A stretch of 64,000 nucleotides of DNA from Labrenzia sp. OB1 (GCF_001624695.1 NZ_JSEP01000003.1:124001-188000); one strand, 5' to 3'; counted from the first letter of the stretch, positions 33,543 to 42,353 are shown. Translations and numbers: made by a program. The notes: generated by a model from the letters alone, not told the origin.

Positions 33543-34082
33543 TCAACTGTCCGGACTGTCAGCGAAGTAATATTCGCGGGTTGTCCGATGCGGGCCGTGT
33601 TTTGTAATGGTCCGGCTCCTGAGATCCCGGATGAGGCTGACGCTTTCCTGATATGATACAGGCTCCAGACTGGCGCGCGAGCGGTGCGACCATTCCGTGG
33701 TCACCTCCAGCAGCACCAGACCGTCGCGGTTCTGTCCCAAAAGCGGTGGCCCAACGTCGCAGGCGCGCCCAGAATCATCGGTATAGGTCGTAATCAGGCT
33801 GCGGTAATAGGCCAGCCCGAATGCCCGCCTGTCACTGTTGCCGGGCTCGCCGGCAAGTGCCTTCCGCATCTTGTCGAGGGCAGCGGCATCGACATTGCCG
33901 AAAAACAGATGCCGGCCGGGCGGCGGGTGGTAACCGATATTGTCTTGCTTGCGGTGCGACTGGGTGAAATGGGAACCGGTGGCGAAATAGATCGTCGGCC
34001 GCATCTTGTTCGCACCGCGAGTGACTCCGATGACATGAACGGCGGTGTAATTGCTTGGCAGGTCCAGGCGTGCAGCAGGCAT
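33543..34082 (-). CDS. Hypothetical protein
   Basis: 179 residues with no signal peptide or membrane segment. Visible phrases are PTIYFATGSHFTQSHRKQDNIGYHPPPGRHLFFGNVDAAALDKM and an acidic-to-basic C-terminus ending EYYFADSPDS. GGGGGAGG lies upstream of the ATG at 34082, which supports translation. It is not recognised. It lies between the convergent LysR gene and the GntR gene, on the same strand as the latter but 159 bases away, so it is probably a separate unit. Confidence 0.6.
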   Translation of the reverse strand: MPAARLDLPSNYTAVHVIGVTRGANKMRPTIYFATGSHFTQSHRKQDNIGYHPPPGRHLFFGNVDAAALDKMRKALAGEPGNSDRRAFGLAYYRSLITTYTDDSGRACDVGPPLLGQNRDGLVLLEVTTEWSHRSRASLEPVSYQESVSLIRDLRSRTITKHGPHRTTREYYFADSPDS

Positions 34083-34241
34083 GGCGTATCCTCCCCCTGA
34101 AATAAGGAGGGCATTGTGCCGTTTCCATCCTGAAATTGCACTTGGACATTTTTCAACCGGAAAAAGCGCAGGTACCTTCCGGCAAGGCTGGAGTGGACGC
34201 CGCGCTTTTCAGAAGAGCCGCAGGTGCGGCACGCAGACCTT

Positions 34242-34973
34242 TCAGCCAGTCTTGGGCTTGCGGCGCTGGGCCGCCAGTTCCCGTGTATAGGCGGACAGCG
34301 CGTCGAGGCTTGCGGACGCATTTGCGCTGTCTTTCGCCTCCAGGGCCGATGACAGCGCGTCGTGAAAGTCGGCGATCCGCTCCCGGTCACGAAGACGATA
34401 GACCAGCATGTTCATCAGGGGCTGCATGGCTTCAAAGGCGGCGGAAAGCTGAAACGCCAGCAGCGGATTGGCTGTCGCACCGGCGATCACGGAATGAAAG
34501 GTGACATCCGAGGCGCAAAACGCCTCGTCACTTGTCAACGGATCGCGCTGGCGGTGGATCTCCTGCCTGAGTTCGCCAAGTTGGGCCTCTGTGCGATGCG
34601 TTGCGGCCAGCGGCAGGGCGGCGGCCTCAAGCGCGAATCGCGCCTCGATCGCATCCTCCAGCGGAATATCGTTCATGCCGATGAGAAGCCGGGTGGTGGT
34701 GACCAGATTGTCCGTCGCCTCGGACCAGGTAATGCGGTTGACGAAGGCGCCCCCCGCCGAGCCGCGTTCGCTGCGGATCAGGTTCTGCGCCGCGAGCCGC
34801 TTGAGCGCTTCTCGGACCGTCGATCTGGAAACGCCAAAACGTTCCGCCAGTTCCGCCTCACTCGGCAAGCGTTCCTCGCCTGTGAGCCGTCCGTCCAGGA
34901 TGGCATCGCGGATGGCGTTGGCGATCTGAACCGACAGACCTTCTTTCTGTATCGTGTTGAATTCGATCGCCAC
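34242..34973 (-). CDS. GntR family regulator with FCD domain, DMSP locus
   Basis: 243 residues from the GTG at 34973 (GGAG 6 bases upstream). N-terminal winged helix (GVSRSTVREALKRLAAQNLIRSERG, residues about 45-70) and C-terminal all-helical FCD ligand-binding domain (FHSVIAGATANPLLAFQL, then conserved His residues). It is divergent from the DUF2182-DUF1326-dmdA-dmdB-acuI operon. A perfect FadR-type palindrome sits in the shared promoter (35111-35131), so it is very likely the regulator of this operon; a DMSP breakdown product such as an acyl-CoA could be the signal. Confidence 0.9.
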   Translation of the reverse strand: MAIEFNTIQKEGLSVQIANAIRDAILDGRLTGEERLPSEAELAERFGVSRSTVREALKRLAAQNLIRSERGSAGGAFVNRITWSEATDNLVTTTRLLIGMNDIPLEDAIEARFALEAAALPLAATHRTEAQLGELRQEIHRQRDPLTSDEAFCASDVTFHSVIAGATANPLLAFQLSAAFEAMQPLMNMLVYRLRDRERIADFHDALSSALEAKDSANASASLDALSAYTRELAAQRRKPKTG

Positions 34974-35274
34974 ATTTCACTCCAGTTTCCGCCCGGCCAG
35001 CCGTCGTTCAGCCTGCTGTCGTCCAGCCCGTTGCCGCACAGTTCTTCCGGCGGACGGTCCGTGAACTCCACAAAATTAGCTATCGGCCGTAAAAGGGTCA
35101 ATCGGAAAGGTTTAATTGTCCGACAATTAAATGTTTGACTTTTAACATTGGCAGGAACAACTTTACGGGCAAGAAGCCGAGCCCCTGAACGCGCAAAGCC
35201 GCAGGAAAAATCGGCAGATACCGGCCGTCATATCCGCACGTGCGCGAATGAAAGGCGGATCCGGGGAGGACGAG
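34974..35274. promoter_or_regulatory. Divergent promoter region of the DMSP operon
   Basis: About 300 bases between the GntR gene and the DUF2182 gene. The only strong feature is the palindromic operator at 35111-35131. The stretch around 35075-35160 is AT-rich, so both promoters probably overlap the operator. No small gene is supported. Confidence 0.55.
35111..35131. promoter_or_regulatory. FadR/GntR-type operator, perfect palindrome
   Basis: Arms TTTAATTGTC (35111-35120) and GACAATTAAA (35122-35131) are exact reverse complements around a single central base. The core TTGTCCGACAA fits the TNGTNNNACNA pattern bound by FCD-type GntR regulators. It lies 138 bases before the divergent GntR gene start and 144 bases before DUF2182. 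Confidence 0.8.
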
Positions 35275-36063
35275 ATGAGGACACTTGCACGGTTGCTGCC
35301 GGGTCATGGCATTCTGGCGCTGCTGTTTTTTGCTGCCATTCTGATGGCCTGGAGCATCCTTTTCGCCATGCAGGCCTTTCCCGGAGGAGCCCCTCTCGCG
35401 GGACAGTCCGGCATCGGCGCCCTTCTGTGGCTGTGCTCGAACACCGTTGCCGTGACCGGCTATGGCACCAGCTTCCTCATGTGGGTCCTGATGACACTGG
35501 CGATGATGGCGCCCACGGCCTTCCCTGCTTTCCGCACCTATGCGGACCTGACACATACGGCGGCCGCGAACAGCCTCTCCCTTGCCGTTCTGATCGCGGG
35601 ATATCTTTCCGTCTGGTTGGGATTTTCCGTTGCCGCGGCGTTTGTTCAGGTCAGACTTGCCTCCCTTGGCCTGATCGATCCTCTTGGCCGGTCGACCTCT
35701 CATGTCCTCAGCGGCGCGCTGCTTGTCACCGCCGGGCTCTACCAGTTCAGCGCCCTGAAGGCCGCCTGCCTGAAAGCCTGCCAGAGCCCCATGGCTTTCT
35801 TCCTCACCCACTGGCGGCCAGGCAGCCGTGGCGCACTCAGGCTCGGCCTGCGGCTCGGCGCCGTATGTCTCGGTTGTTGCTGGGCCCTGATGTTGCTGGC
35901 TTTCGTCGCCGGCACCATGAATCTGGCGATCATGGCACTCGCCATGGTGCTGATGACCCTTGAAAAACTGCCGGAGATCGGAGCGAAAATAAACGCACCG
36001 CTCGGCGTCTTCCTCATCCTTGCAGGCACAACCGTGATTGTCCTGCCTTTCCTGCCAAACTGA
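35275..36063 (+). CDS. DUF2182 membrane protein
   Basis: 262 residues from the ATG at 35275, preceded by GGGGAGGACGAG. About six to seven membrane segments, with the family phrases WVLMTLAMMAPTAFPAF, LYQFSALKAACLKACQSP and LGCCWALMLL. The conserved Cys residues in KAACLKAC and GCCW suggest metal or redox chemistry in the membrane; DUF2182 proteins are called predicted metal-binding membrane proteins. It is the first gene of the DMSP operon and is followed 16 bases later by DUF1326, a known frequent partner. Function unknown. Confidence 0.85.
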   Translation: MRTLARLLPGHGILALLFFAAILMAWSILFAMQAFPGGAPLAGQSGIGALLWLCSNTVAVTGYGTSFLMWVLMTLAMMAPTAFPAFRTYADLTHTAAANSLSLAVLIAGYLSVWLGFSVAAAFVQVRLASLGLIDPLGRSTSHVLSGALLVTAGLYQFSALKAACLKACQSPMAFFLTHWRPGSRGALRLGLRLGAVCLGCCWALMLLAFVAGTMNLAIMALAMVLMTLEKLPEIGAKINAPLGVFLILAGTTVIVLPFLPN

Positions 36064-36079
36064 CGCTAAGGAGATTCAC

Positions 36080-36706
36080 ATGTCCGGCTGGGCCATTCGC
36101 GGCGAATTGATCCTCAACTGCAACTGCACGGTTTTCTGTCCCTGTGTGGTCTCCCTCGGCCAGCATCCGCCCACGGAGGGCTATTGCCAGGCCTGGGCGG
36201 GAATTCGCATCGACGAGGGCCACTACGAGGACACGGATCTTTCCGGGCTCAACGTCGGCCTGGTTCTGGAGATTCCCGGCCTGATGGCACGCGGCAACTG
36301 GAAGGCCGCCGCCTATATCGACGACCGGGCCAGCGACGCGGCTTATGACAGTCTGATCAAGATCTTCTCCGGCCAGGCCAAGGGCACGACCGGCCTTTTC
36401 CGGGTTCTGATCAGCGAGTTCCTGGGAGCGGAACGGGCGCCGGTCTCCTACACCAACGAAGGCAAGAAACGCCGCCTGATCGTCGGCAAGGCCATCAAGG
36501 GCGAGGTGGAACCCGTGAAGGGCGGAAATCCCGACGAGGACATCGTCGTCACCAACACCGCCTACTGGATGGGACCGGACATAACCGTCGCCACGGCCAC
36601 ACAAGGCAGGGTGCGCGCCTACGGCCGCGTATGGGATTTCGACGGACGCAGTGCCGAGATCTGTCAGATCGACTGGTCCGGCCCACCGGCTGAAGCCGCC
36701 GCCTAG
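36080..36706 (+). CDS. DUF1326 protein
   Basis: 208 residues from the ATG at 36080, preceded by AAGGAG. No signal peptide. The N-terminus carries a cysteine-rich cluster (NCNCTVFCPC then EGYC, residues about 13-40) that looks suited to bind a metal. The rest has GSLKAAAYIDDRAS-type phrases (NWKAAAYIDDRASDAAYDSL) and a conserved end. DUF1326 is typically adjacent to DUF2182, and the two may form a membrane-associated unit. In this operon it lies directly before dmdA. No function is assigned. Confidence 0.85.
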   Translation: MSGWAIRGELILNCNCTVFCPCVVSLGQHPPTEGYCQAWAGIRIDEGHYEDTDLSGLNVGLVLEIPGLMARGNWKAAAYIDDRASDAAYDSLIKIFSGQAKGTTGLFRVLISEFLGAERAPVSYTNEGKKRRLIVGKAIKGEVEPVKGGNPDEDIVVTNTAYWMGPDITVATATQGRVRAYGRVWDFDGRSAEICQIDWSGPPAEAAA

Positions 36707-36718
36707 GGAGGGCAAGCC

Positions 36719-37840
36719 ATGCAGGTCCCCGCCATTTCCATCTCGCGCCGCACGCGCAAGACCCCGTTTTCCAGACGTGTCCAGGCCGCGGGCGTCAAAG
36801 GCTACACGGTCTACAATCACATGCTTCTGCCCACTGTCTTCGACAGCGTCGAGGCGGACTACCGGCATCTGAAAACCAGTGTGCAGGTCTGGGACGTCTC
36901 CTGCGAGAGGCAGGTGGAACTCTGGGGACCGGACGCTGCCCGTCTGGCCCAGATGCTGACGCCGCGCGACCTGTCCGGAATGACCGAGGGCCGATGCTAC
37001 TACACCCCCATGGTCGACGAGACCGGCGGCATGCTGAATGACCCGGTCACGACAAAAATCGCCGACGACAAATTCTGGGTCTCCGTGGCCGACAGCGACC
37101 TGCTGTTCTGGATCAAGGGCCTTGCCCATGCCTTCCGGCTCGAGGTCGATATCGACGAGCCGGACGTTTCGCCTCTAGCGATCCAGGGACCCAAGGCGGA
37201 AGACCTTGTCGCCCGGGTGTTCGGCGAACGAATCCGCACGATCCGCTTCTTTCACTACGACTACGTTGAATTCCAGGGACAGAAACTGATCCTCGCCCGC
37301 TCTGGCTATTCCAAGCAGGACGGCTTCGAACTATATGTCGAAGGCGCACAACTGGGTGAACCGGTCTGGGACGCCCTCATGTCCGCGGGGGAGGATCTGA
37401 ATGTTCGCGCCGGATGCCCGAACCTGATCGAGCGCATCGAAGGACAACTGCTGTCTTACGGCAATGACATGACCCGCAACAACACGCCGCACGAATGCGG
37501 CCTCGGCAGGTTTTGTCAGACCAGGGAAGCCATCGGCTGCGTCGGCCGGGACGCTCTTCTCAGAGTCGCAGTCGAAGGCCCCGTGCGCCAGATCCGGAGC
37601 GTCGCCATCGACGGTGACCCGGTGCCGCCCTGCGACGAGCTGTGGCCGGTCATCGCGGGGGGACGGCAAGTCGGCACCGTGAGTTCCGCTGCCTTCTCGC
37701 CGGATTACCGCACCAATGTCGCCATCGGCATGGTACGCATGACCCATTGGGACAACGGCACCAGGGTTCAGGTCGACACGCCGCACGGGATCCGCTCGGC
37801 AACTGTCTGGGAAAAGCCATTCACAGATCAGGAGGCGTGA
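36719..37840 (+). CDS. dmdA: DMSP demethylase (aminomethyltransferase fold)
   Basis: 373 residues, 12 bases after DUF1326. The protein follows the DmdA pattern of the glycine-cleavage T-protein family: AGVKGYTVYNHMLLPTVFDSVEADYRHLKT at the N-terminus, QVWDVSCERQVEL, DETGGMLNDPV, SPLAIQGPK, ARSGYSKQDGFELYV, and GCPNLIERIEGQLLSYGNDM. DmdA transfers a methyl group from dimethylsulfoniopropionate to tetrahydrofolate, giving methylmercaptopropionate. The neighbouring dmdB-like ligase and acuI support the DMSP role. Other T-protein-like methyltransferases are an alternative but the N-terminal phrases favour DmdA. Confidence 0.85.
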   Translation: MQVPAISISRRTRKTPFSRRVQAAGVKGYTVYNHMLLPTVFDSVEADYRHLKTSVQVWDVSCERQVELWGPDAARLAQMLTPRDLSGMTEGRCYYTPMVDETGGMLNDPVTTKIADDKFWVSVADSDLLFWIKGLAHAFRLEVDIDEPDVSPLAIQGPKAEDLVARVFGERIRTIRFFHYDYVEFQGQKLILARSGYSKQDGFELYVEGAQLGEPVWDALMSAGEDLNVRAGCPNLIERIEGQLLSYGNDMTRNNTPHECGLGRFCQTREAIGCVGRDALLRVAVEGPVRQIRSVAIDGDPVPPCDELWPVIAGGRQVGTVSSAAFSPDYRTNVAIGMVRMTHWDNGTRVQVDTPHGIRSATVWEKPFTDQEA

Positions 37841-37842
37841 TC

Positions 37843-39495
37843 ATGAAGGAATTCTACGACGCTTTCTCTCCGCACCCGGCAAACCATGTTCCACTCTCGC
37901 CGCTGTCGTTTCTCGAACGCACGGCCGATGTTTTTCCGCACCGGACCGCACTGATCTACAATGACCGCCGGTATTCCTGGTCGCAGGTTAGGGAGCGGGT
38001 CGCGAGAGTGGCGTCCAGCCTTGTGGAACTGGGCATTGGCCCCGGTGACACGGTCTCGGTCCTGGCGGCCAACACACCGGAGCTCTTCGAACTGCACTAC
38101 GCCGTGCCCCTGACCGGCGCCGTCCTGAACACCATCAACACCCGGCTGGAACCGGAAACCGTCGCCTATATTCTCGATCACGGGGACGCCAGGCTTGTTG
38201 TTGCCGACACGGCTTTTGCTGACACCCTCACAAGCGCCTTTGCCCTCAACGGCAAGGCCTTGCCCGTGATCAGCATTGCCGATCCCGACGGGCCTGGCGG
38301 TGAGATGATCGGATCGCACACCTACGACGGGCTTGTTGAGGCAGGAGACCCGGACTTCGCCTGGCACGGCCCCCGGGATGAATGGGCGGCGCTGGCGCTG
38401 AACTATACTTCCGGAACCTCCGGCCGGCCGAAAGGTGTGGTGTATCACCACCGGGGCGCCTACCTGATGAGCATGGCAACTCCGATAGCCTGGGACCTGC
38501 CACGTCACCCCGTTTACCTTTATTCGGTGCCGATGTTTCACTGCAACGGCTGGTGTCACGCTTGGACCATGACGCTGGTTGCCGGAACGATTGTCTGCAT
38601 TCGCCAGATAACCGGCGAAGCCGTCTTCCGGCTGATTGCCGACCATGGCGTAACTCATCTTGGTGGCGCTCCGATCGTGCTTTCCATGCTGATCAACACA
38701 CCCAGGGAGAAACAAACGGCGGTCACTCCGCCGGTCCGGATCCTGACGGCCGGCGCACCGCCGCCCGCCGCCGTGCTGGCAGGTGTCAGAAAGCTCGGCT
38801 TCGAAGTCATGCAGGTTTATGGCCTGACCGAAACTTTCGGCCATGTCGCCCAGTGTCTCTGGCGGGAGGAATGGGATGAGCTTTCGGAAGAGGAACAGGC
38901 CGAGTGCCAGGCCTGGCAGGGGGTCGGGTTCCCCATGACGGAGACGATCGATGTAGTCGACCGGACCAGCGGCAACCCGGTTCCCAGGGACGGCAGCACA
39001 CAGGGCGAAATCGTCATTCGCGGCAACACGGTCATGAAGGGTTACTACAAGAACCCGGAAGCGACCGAGGAAGCCTTTTCCGGCGGCTTTTTCAACTCCG
39101 GCGATGCCGCGGTCCGTCATCCGAACGGCTACATCCAGATCCGGGACCGGCTGAAGGACGTGATCATATCCGGCGGTGAAAACATATCGTCCGTCGAGGT
39201 TGAAGGCATGCTCTACAGGCACCCCGACGTCGCGCTAGCCGCGGTGGTTGCCTTGCCGGACGAAAAATGGGGTGAAGTCCCCTGCGCCTTCGTTGAACTG
39301 AAAGAGGGCGCCGCCGCAACCGAGGACAGCCTCATTGCGTTCTGCAAGGAACACATGGCCGGATTCAAGCGGCCGAAGAAGATCGTCTTCACGGAGTTGC
39401 CGAAAACCTCGACCGGCAAGATCCAGAAATATGTTCTGCGCCAGCAGGCCAGAGCCATTCCGAGCAAAACCAACCAGCAGGACCCAGTCGAATGA
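37843..39495 (+). CDS. dmdB: Methylmercaptopropionyl-CoA ligase-like acyl-CoA synthetase
   Basis: 550 residues from the ATG at 37843, 2 bases after dmdA and preceded by GGAGG. ANL-superfamily adenylation motifs are present: NYTSGTSGRPKGVVYHHRG, QVYGLTETFGH, NSGDAAVRHPNGYIQIRDRLKD and the C-terminal Lys in PKTSTGKIQKY. The family includes DmdB, which forms 3-(methylthio)propionyl-CoA from the DmdA product. General medium-chain acyl-CoA ligases look alike, so the assignment relies on the operon. The stop codon overlaps the acuI start (ATGA). Confidence 0.8.
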   Translation: MKEFYDAFSPHPANHVPLSPLSFLERTADVFPHRTALIYNDRRYSWSQVRERVARVASSLVELGIGPGDTVSVLAANTPELFELHYAVPLTGAVLNTINTRLEPETVAYILDHGDARLVVADTAFADTLTSAFALNGKALPVISIADPDGPGGEMIGSHTYDGLVEAGDPDFAWHGPRDEWAALALNYTSGTSGRPKGVVYHHRGAYLMSMATPIAWDLPRHPVYLYSVPMFHCNGWCHAWTMTLVAGTIVCIRQITGEAVFRLIADHGVTHLGGAPIVLSMLINTPREKQTAVTPPVRILTAGAPPPAAVLAGVRKLGFEVMQVYGLTETFGHVAQCLWREEWDELSEEEQAECQAWQGVGFPMTETIDVVDRTSGNPVPRDGSTQGEIVIRGNTVMKGYYKNPEATEEAFSGGFFNSGDAAVRHPNGYIQIRDRLKDVIISGGENISSVEVEGMLYRHPDVALAAVVALPDEKWGEVPCAFVELKEGAAATEDSLIAFCKEHMAGFKRPKKIVFTELPKTSTGKIQKYVLRQQARAIPSKTNQQDPVE

Positions 39496-40484
39496 CCTTC
39501 AAAGCGCTTATAGTCGACAAGGACGAAGACGGTAACACCAGCGCCTCGATTCAGCAGATCGAAGAAACACGTCTGCCGGAAGGCGACGTGACCGTTGCTG
39601 TCGAATACTCGACGCTGAACTACAAGGACGGCCTGTGTCTCGGTCCGGGTGGTGGTCTCGTCAGAAACTATCCGCACGTGCCGGGCATCGACTTTGCCGG
39701 CACGGTCGAGGAGTCCTCGGACGACTGGTACCAGCCCGGCGACAAGGTGGTCCTCACCGGCTGGCGGGTCGGCGAGGCCTGGTGGGGCGGCTACGCCCAG
39801 AAAGCCCGCGTCAAGGGCGAGTGGCTCGTTCCCCTGCCCCAGGGACTGACCACACGGGACGCGATGGCCGTAGGGACGGCGGGTTTTACCGCGATGCTAG
39901 CCATCATGGCGCTTGAGGACCATGGCCTGAAGCCGGAAAACGGCCCGGTTCTGGTCACCGGCGCGGCGGGTGGTGTCGGCTCGGTCGCCACCGCGATCCT
40001 CTCCAATCTCGGCTATGAGGTCGCTGCCGTGACCGGGCGCGAAAGCACCTGGGAGTACCTGAAAGCCCTCGGCGCCAGCCGGATCGTGCCGCGCGGCGAG
40101 GTCAGCGAAACAGTAAAGCGGCCCCTGGAAAGCGAAACCTGGGCCGGCTGCATCGACGCGGTCGGCGGATCCATGCTGGCGCGCATTCTCGGCCAGATGA
40201 AATACGGCGCCTCGGTCGCTGCGGTTGGCCTGGCCGGCGGCGCGGCTCTGCCGGCAACCGTCGTCCCCTTCCTGCTGCGTGGGGTCAACCTGCTCGGCAT
40301 CGACAGCGTCATGAAACCCTATGACGCCCGCCTGAAGGCCTGGGAACGGCTGGCGAAAGACCTGCCGATGGACAAGCTCGAAACCGTCATCCAGGCCGCA
40401 ACGCTGGAAGACCTGCCGCAGCTTGGCGCCGATATCCTGAAAGGACAGGTGAAAGGCCGCGTCGTCGTCGATTTGAACGCCTAA
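39492..40484 (+). CDS. acuI: Acrylyl-CoA reductase AcuI
   Basis: 330 residues, starting inside the stop of dmdB. Medium-chain reductase with the YhdH/AcuI subtype phrases STLNYKDGL, YPHVPGIDFAGTV, GWRVGEAWWGGYAQ and the NADPH-binding GAAGGVGSVATAIL. AcuI reduces acrylyl-CoA, a toxic product of DMSP cleavage or demethylation routes, to propionyl-CoA. It is often cotranscribed with dmdA in marine alphaproteobacteria. It closes the operon; the convergent LysR gene ends 15 bases away. Confidence 0.93.
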   Translation: MTFKALIVDKDEDGNTSASIQQIEETRLPEGDVTVAVEYSTLNYKDGLCLGPGGGLVRNYPHVPGIDFAGTVEESSDDWYQPGDKVVLTGWRVGEAWWGGYAQKARVKGEWLVPLPQGLTTRDAMAVGTAGFTAMLAIMALEDHGLKPENGPVLVTGAAGGVGSVATAILSNLGYEVAAVTGRESTWEYLKALGASRIVPRGEVSETVKRPLESETWAGCIDAVGGSMLARILGQMKYGASVAAVGLAGGAALPATVVPFLLRGVNLLGIDSVMKPYDARLKAWERLAKDLPMDKLETVIQAATLEDLPQLGADILKGQVKGRVVVDLNA

Positions 40485-40498
40485 CGGATCGGGGTGGG

Positions 40499-41404
40499 TT
40501 ACATAGTCGCCCGCCCCAGCTCCGCCTTCAGAAAATCGATCATGACCCGTACCTTGCGCGGCAGGTAGATCCGGCTCGGATAAAGAATCCAGGCGCCGGT
40601 ATCGAAGTCGCCAGCTGCGCAGTCATGCTCCGGAAAAAGATCGACGAGAACACCGTCGGCCAGATCCTTGCCGATCAACCAGTCCGCCAACAGGGCCGGC
40701 CCCATCCCCAGCCTGGCCGCCTCCCGCAGCGCGAGTGCATTGGAAATCACCGTCCGGCCGGAGACTTCAACCGCGAAAGGTGTTTCGCCCGGCCTGCGGA
40801 ACCGCCAGACACACTTGAACTCCGGCAGGTCGAAACGCAGACAACCGCGCCCAGTGAGATCTTCCGGGCGGGACGGCGCTCCGAAGGTGTCCAGATATCC
40901 CGGTGCGGCAACGACCCGGTACCGGGTTCGCAGAAGCCGCGTGGAGATCATGTCACCCTTCGGAGCCGCGGCGAGACGTACCGCCAGATCCAGCCCCTCA
41001 GCCAGAAGGTCGAGATTGCTATCGGAGGGAAACAGCTCGACCGAGATCTCCGGATAGCGCTCCAGAAAGCCGGGCAGAAGCGGCATCAGGGCTTCCAGGG
41101 TGAAGGCAACAGACGCTGTCAGGCGCAAGGTTCCGCGCACAAGAGTTCCCTGTTCGGAGATCTCCTCACGTGCCGCCTCCATCTCCTCCAGCAGCGGTGC
41201 GATGCGGCGCAGATAACGGTCTCCCTCGTCGGTAAGGGCAAGCTTGCGGGTGCTGCGCTGGAACAGCCTTGCGCCGAGCTTCCGCTCGACGGCAGCCACG
41301 GTCCGGGAAACATTCGAAGCGTCGACATCAAGCGCGCGCGCCGCACCGGCGATACTGCCGAGGTCCCGCACGAGCAGGAGCATTTTGAGTCCTTGCGTAT
41401 CCAT
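40499..41404 (-). CDS. LysR family transcriptional regulator
   Basis: 301 residues. N-terminal helix-turn-helix (MDTQGLKMLLLVRDLGSIAGAARALDVDASNVSRTVAAVE), then a LysR effector domain (LRLTASVAFTLEALMPLLPGF, GMGPALLADWL). It is convergent with acuI and has no divergent partner other than the ribosomal protein operon about 330 bases away, so its target is unclear. A distinct regulator from the GntR protein of the DMSP operon. Confidence 0.92.
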   Translation of the reverse strand: MDTQGLKMLLLVRDLGSIAGAARALDVDASNVSRTVAAVERKLGARLFQRSTRKLALTDEGDRYLRRIAPLLEEMEAAREEISEQGTLVRGTLRLTASVAFTLEALMPLLPGFLERYPEISVELFPSDSNLDLLAEGLDLAVRLAAAPKGDMISTRLLRTRYRVVAAPGYLDTFGAPSRPEDLTGRGCLRFDLPEFKCVWRFRRPGETPFAVEVSGRTVISNALALREAARLGMGPALLADWLIGKDLADGVLVDLFPEHDCAAGDFDTGAWILYPSRIYLPRKVRVMIDFLKAELGRATM

Positions 41405-41548
41405 TCATGCATATTGCACAGGAATAGCTCTTTGATGAAAATATTCCTGCCTTCAATCGCAGCAATTAAATGAAACAGTCGGCTTTTCCCGCTCCGACGG
41501 TTTCGGCGCCTGAAGCTATGAAAGGCAGCCGGATGGCGCGGAATCCGG

Positions 41549-41577
41549 TTGCATTCGGCGGGAAGCTCCCATATAAG
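41549..41577 (+). promoter_or_regulatory. Promoter of rpmI-rplT
   Basis: -35 TTGCAT (41549-41554) and -10 TATAAG (41572-41577) with an ideal 17-base spacer, 157 bases before the rpmI ATG. The leader contains a perfect hairpin CCTGCATC-CC-GATGCAGG (41618-41635) that could take part in autoregulation by L20 or L35, though no known leader family was recognised. Confidence 0.65.
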
Positions 41578-41734
41578 CGCCCGGTCCAGAGTCGTCCGGC
41601 TCGTCGTGGGCCGGTTTCCTGCATCCCGATGCAGGCCGTTTCCCGCGACAAACCAAGGGCATGCCGTGTCGGCTCTGAATGCACCAACAAAGAGTGGCCG
41701 TTCTAACGCGGTCGCACAAACGAAAGGATGCAAA

Positions 41735-41932
41735 ATGCCCAAGCTGAAGACCAAGTCAGGCGCAAAGAAGCGCTTCAAGTTGACTGCGACCGGTAAAGTG
41801 AAATCCGGCCAGGCAGGCAAGCGTCATGGCATGATCAAGCGCACGACCAAGTTCATCCGCAACGCCCGTGGCACAACCACGTTGAGCGACCAGGATGCAA
41901 AGATCGTGAAGCAGTTCCTGCCCTACGCATAA
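41735..41932 (+). CDS. rpmI: 50S ribosomal protein L35
   Basis: 65 residues, the usual length. Very basic, with the family start [20 protein letters not shown] and [17 protein letters not shown] in the middle. GAAAGGA precedes the ATG. It is followed 24 bases later by rplT on the same transcript. infC, which often precedes this pair in bacteria, is not present here, as is common in Rhizobiales. Confidence 0.97.
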   Translation: MPKLKTKSGAKKRFKLTATGKVKSGQAGKRHGMIKRTTKFIRNARGTTTLSDQDAKIVKQFLPYA

Positions 41933-41956
41933 CGCCAGCCCCAAGGAGATTACCAG

Positions 41957-42316
41957 ATGTCACGCGTCAAACGGGGCGTAACCGCCCACGCTCGCCACAA
42001 GAAAGTTCTGAAGGCTGCAAAAGGCTATTATGGCCGCCGCAAGAACACCATCCGCATTGCCAAGCAGGCCGTCGAGAAGGCAGGACAATACGCCTACCGC
42101 GACCGCAAGGCCAAGAAGCGCACGTTCCGTTCGCTCTGGATCCAGCGCATCAACGCGGCAACCCGCCAGCACGGCATGACCTACGGCCGCTTCATCAACG
42201 GCCTGAGCAAGGCCGGTATCGAAGTCGACCGCAAGGTTCTGTCCGACCTCGCCATCAATCAGCCGGACGCCTTCAAGGTTCTGGTCGATCAGGCAGAAAG
42301 CGCCCTTGCCGCCTGA
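41957..42316 (+). CDS. rplT: 50S ribosomal protein L20
   Basis: 119 residues with the family phrases [50 protein letters not shown] and [17 protein letters not shown]. It binds 23S rRNA early in 50S assembly and represses its own operon in many bacteria. AAGGAG precedes the ATG. A strong terminator follows at 42354. Confidence 0.98.
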   Translation: MSRVKRGVTAHARHKKVLKAAKGYYGRRKNTIRIAKQAVEKAGQYAYRDRKAKKRTFRSLWIQRINAATRQHGMTYGRFINGLSKAGIEVDRKVLSDLAINQPDAFKVLVDQAESALAA

Positions 42317-42353
42317 CTTTTCCGGCCAGTCCGGTCAGGTTCTGATAGTGAAG

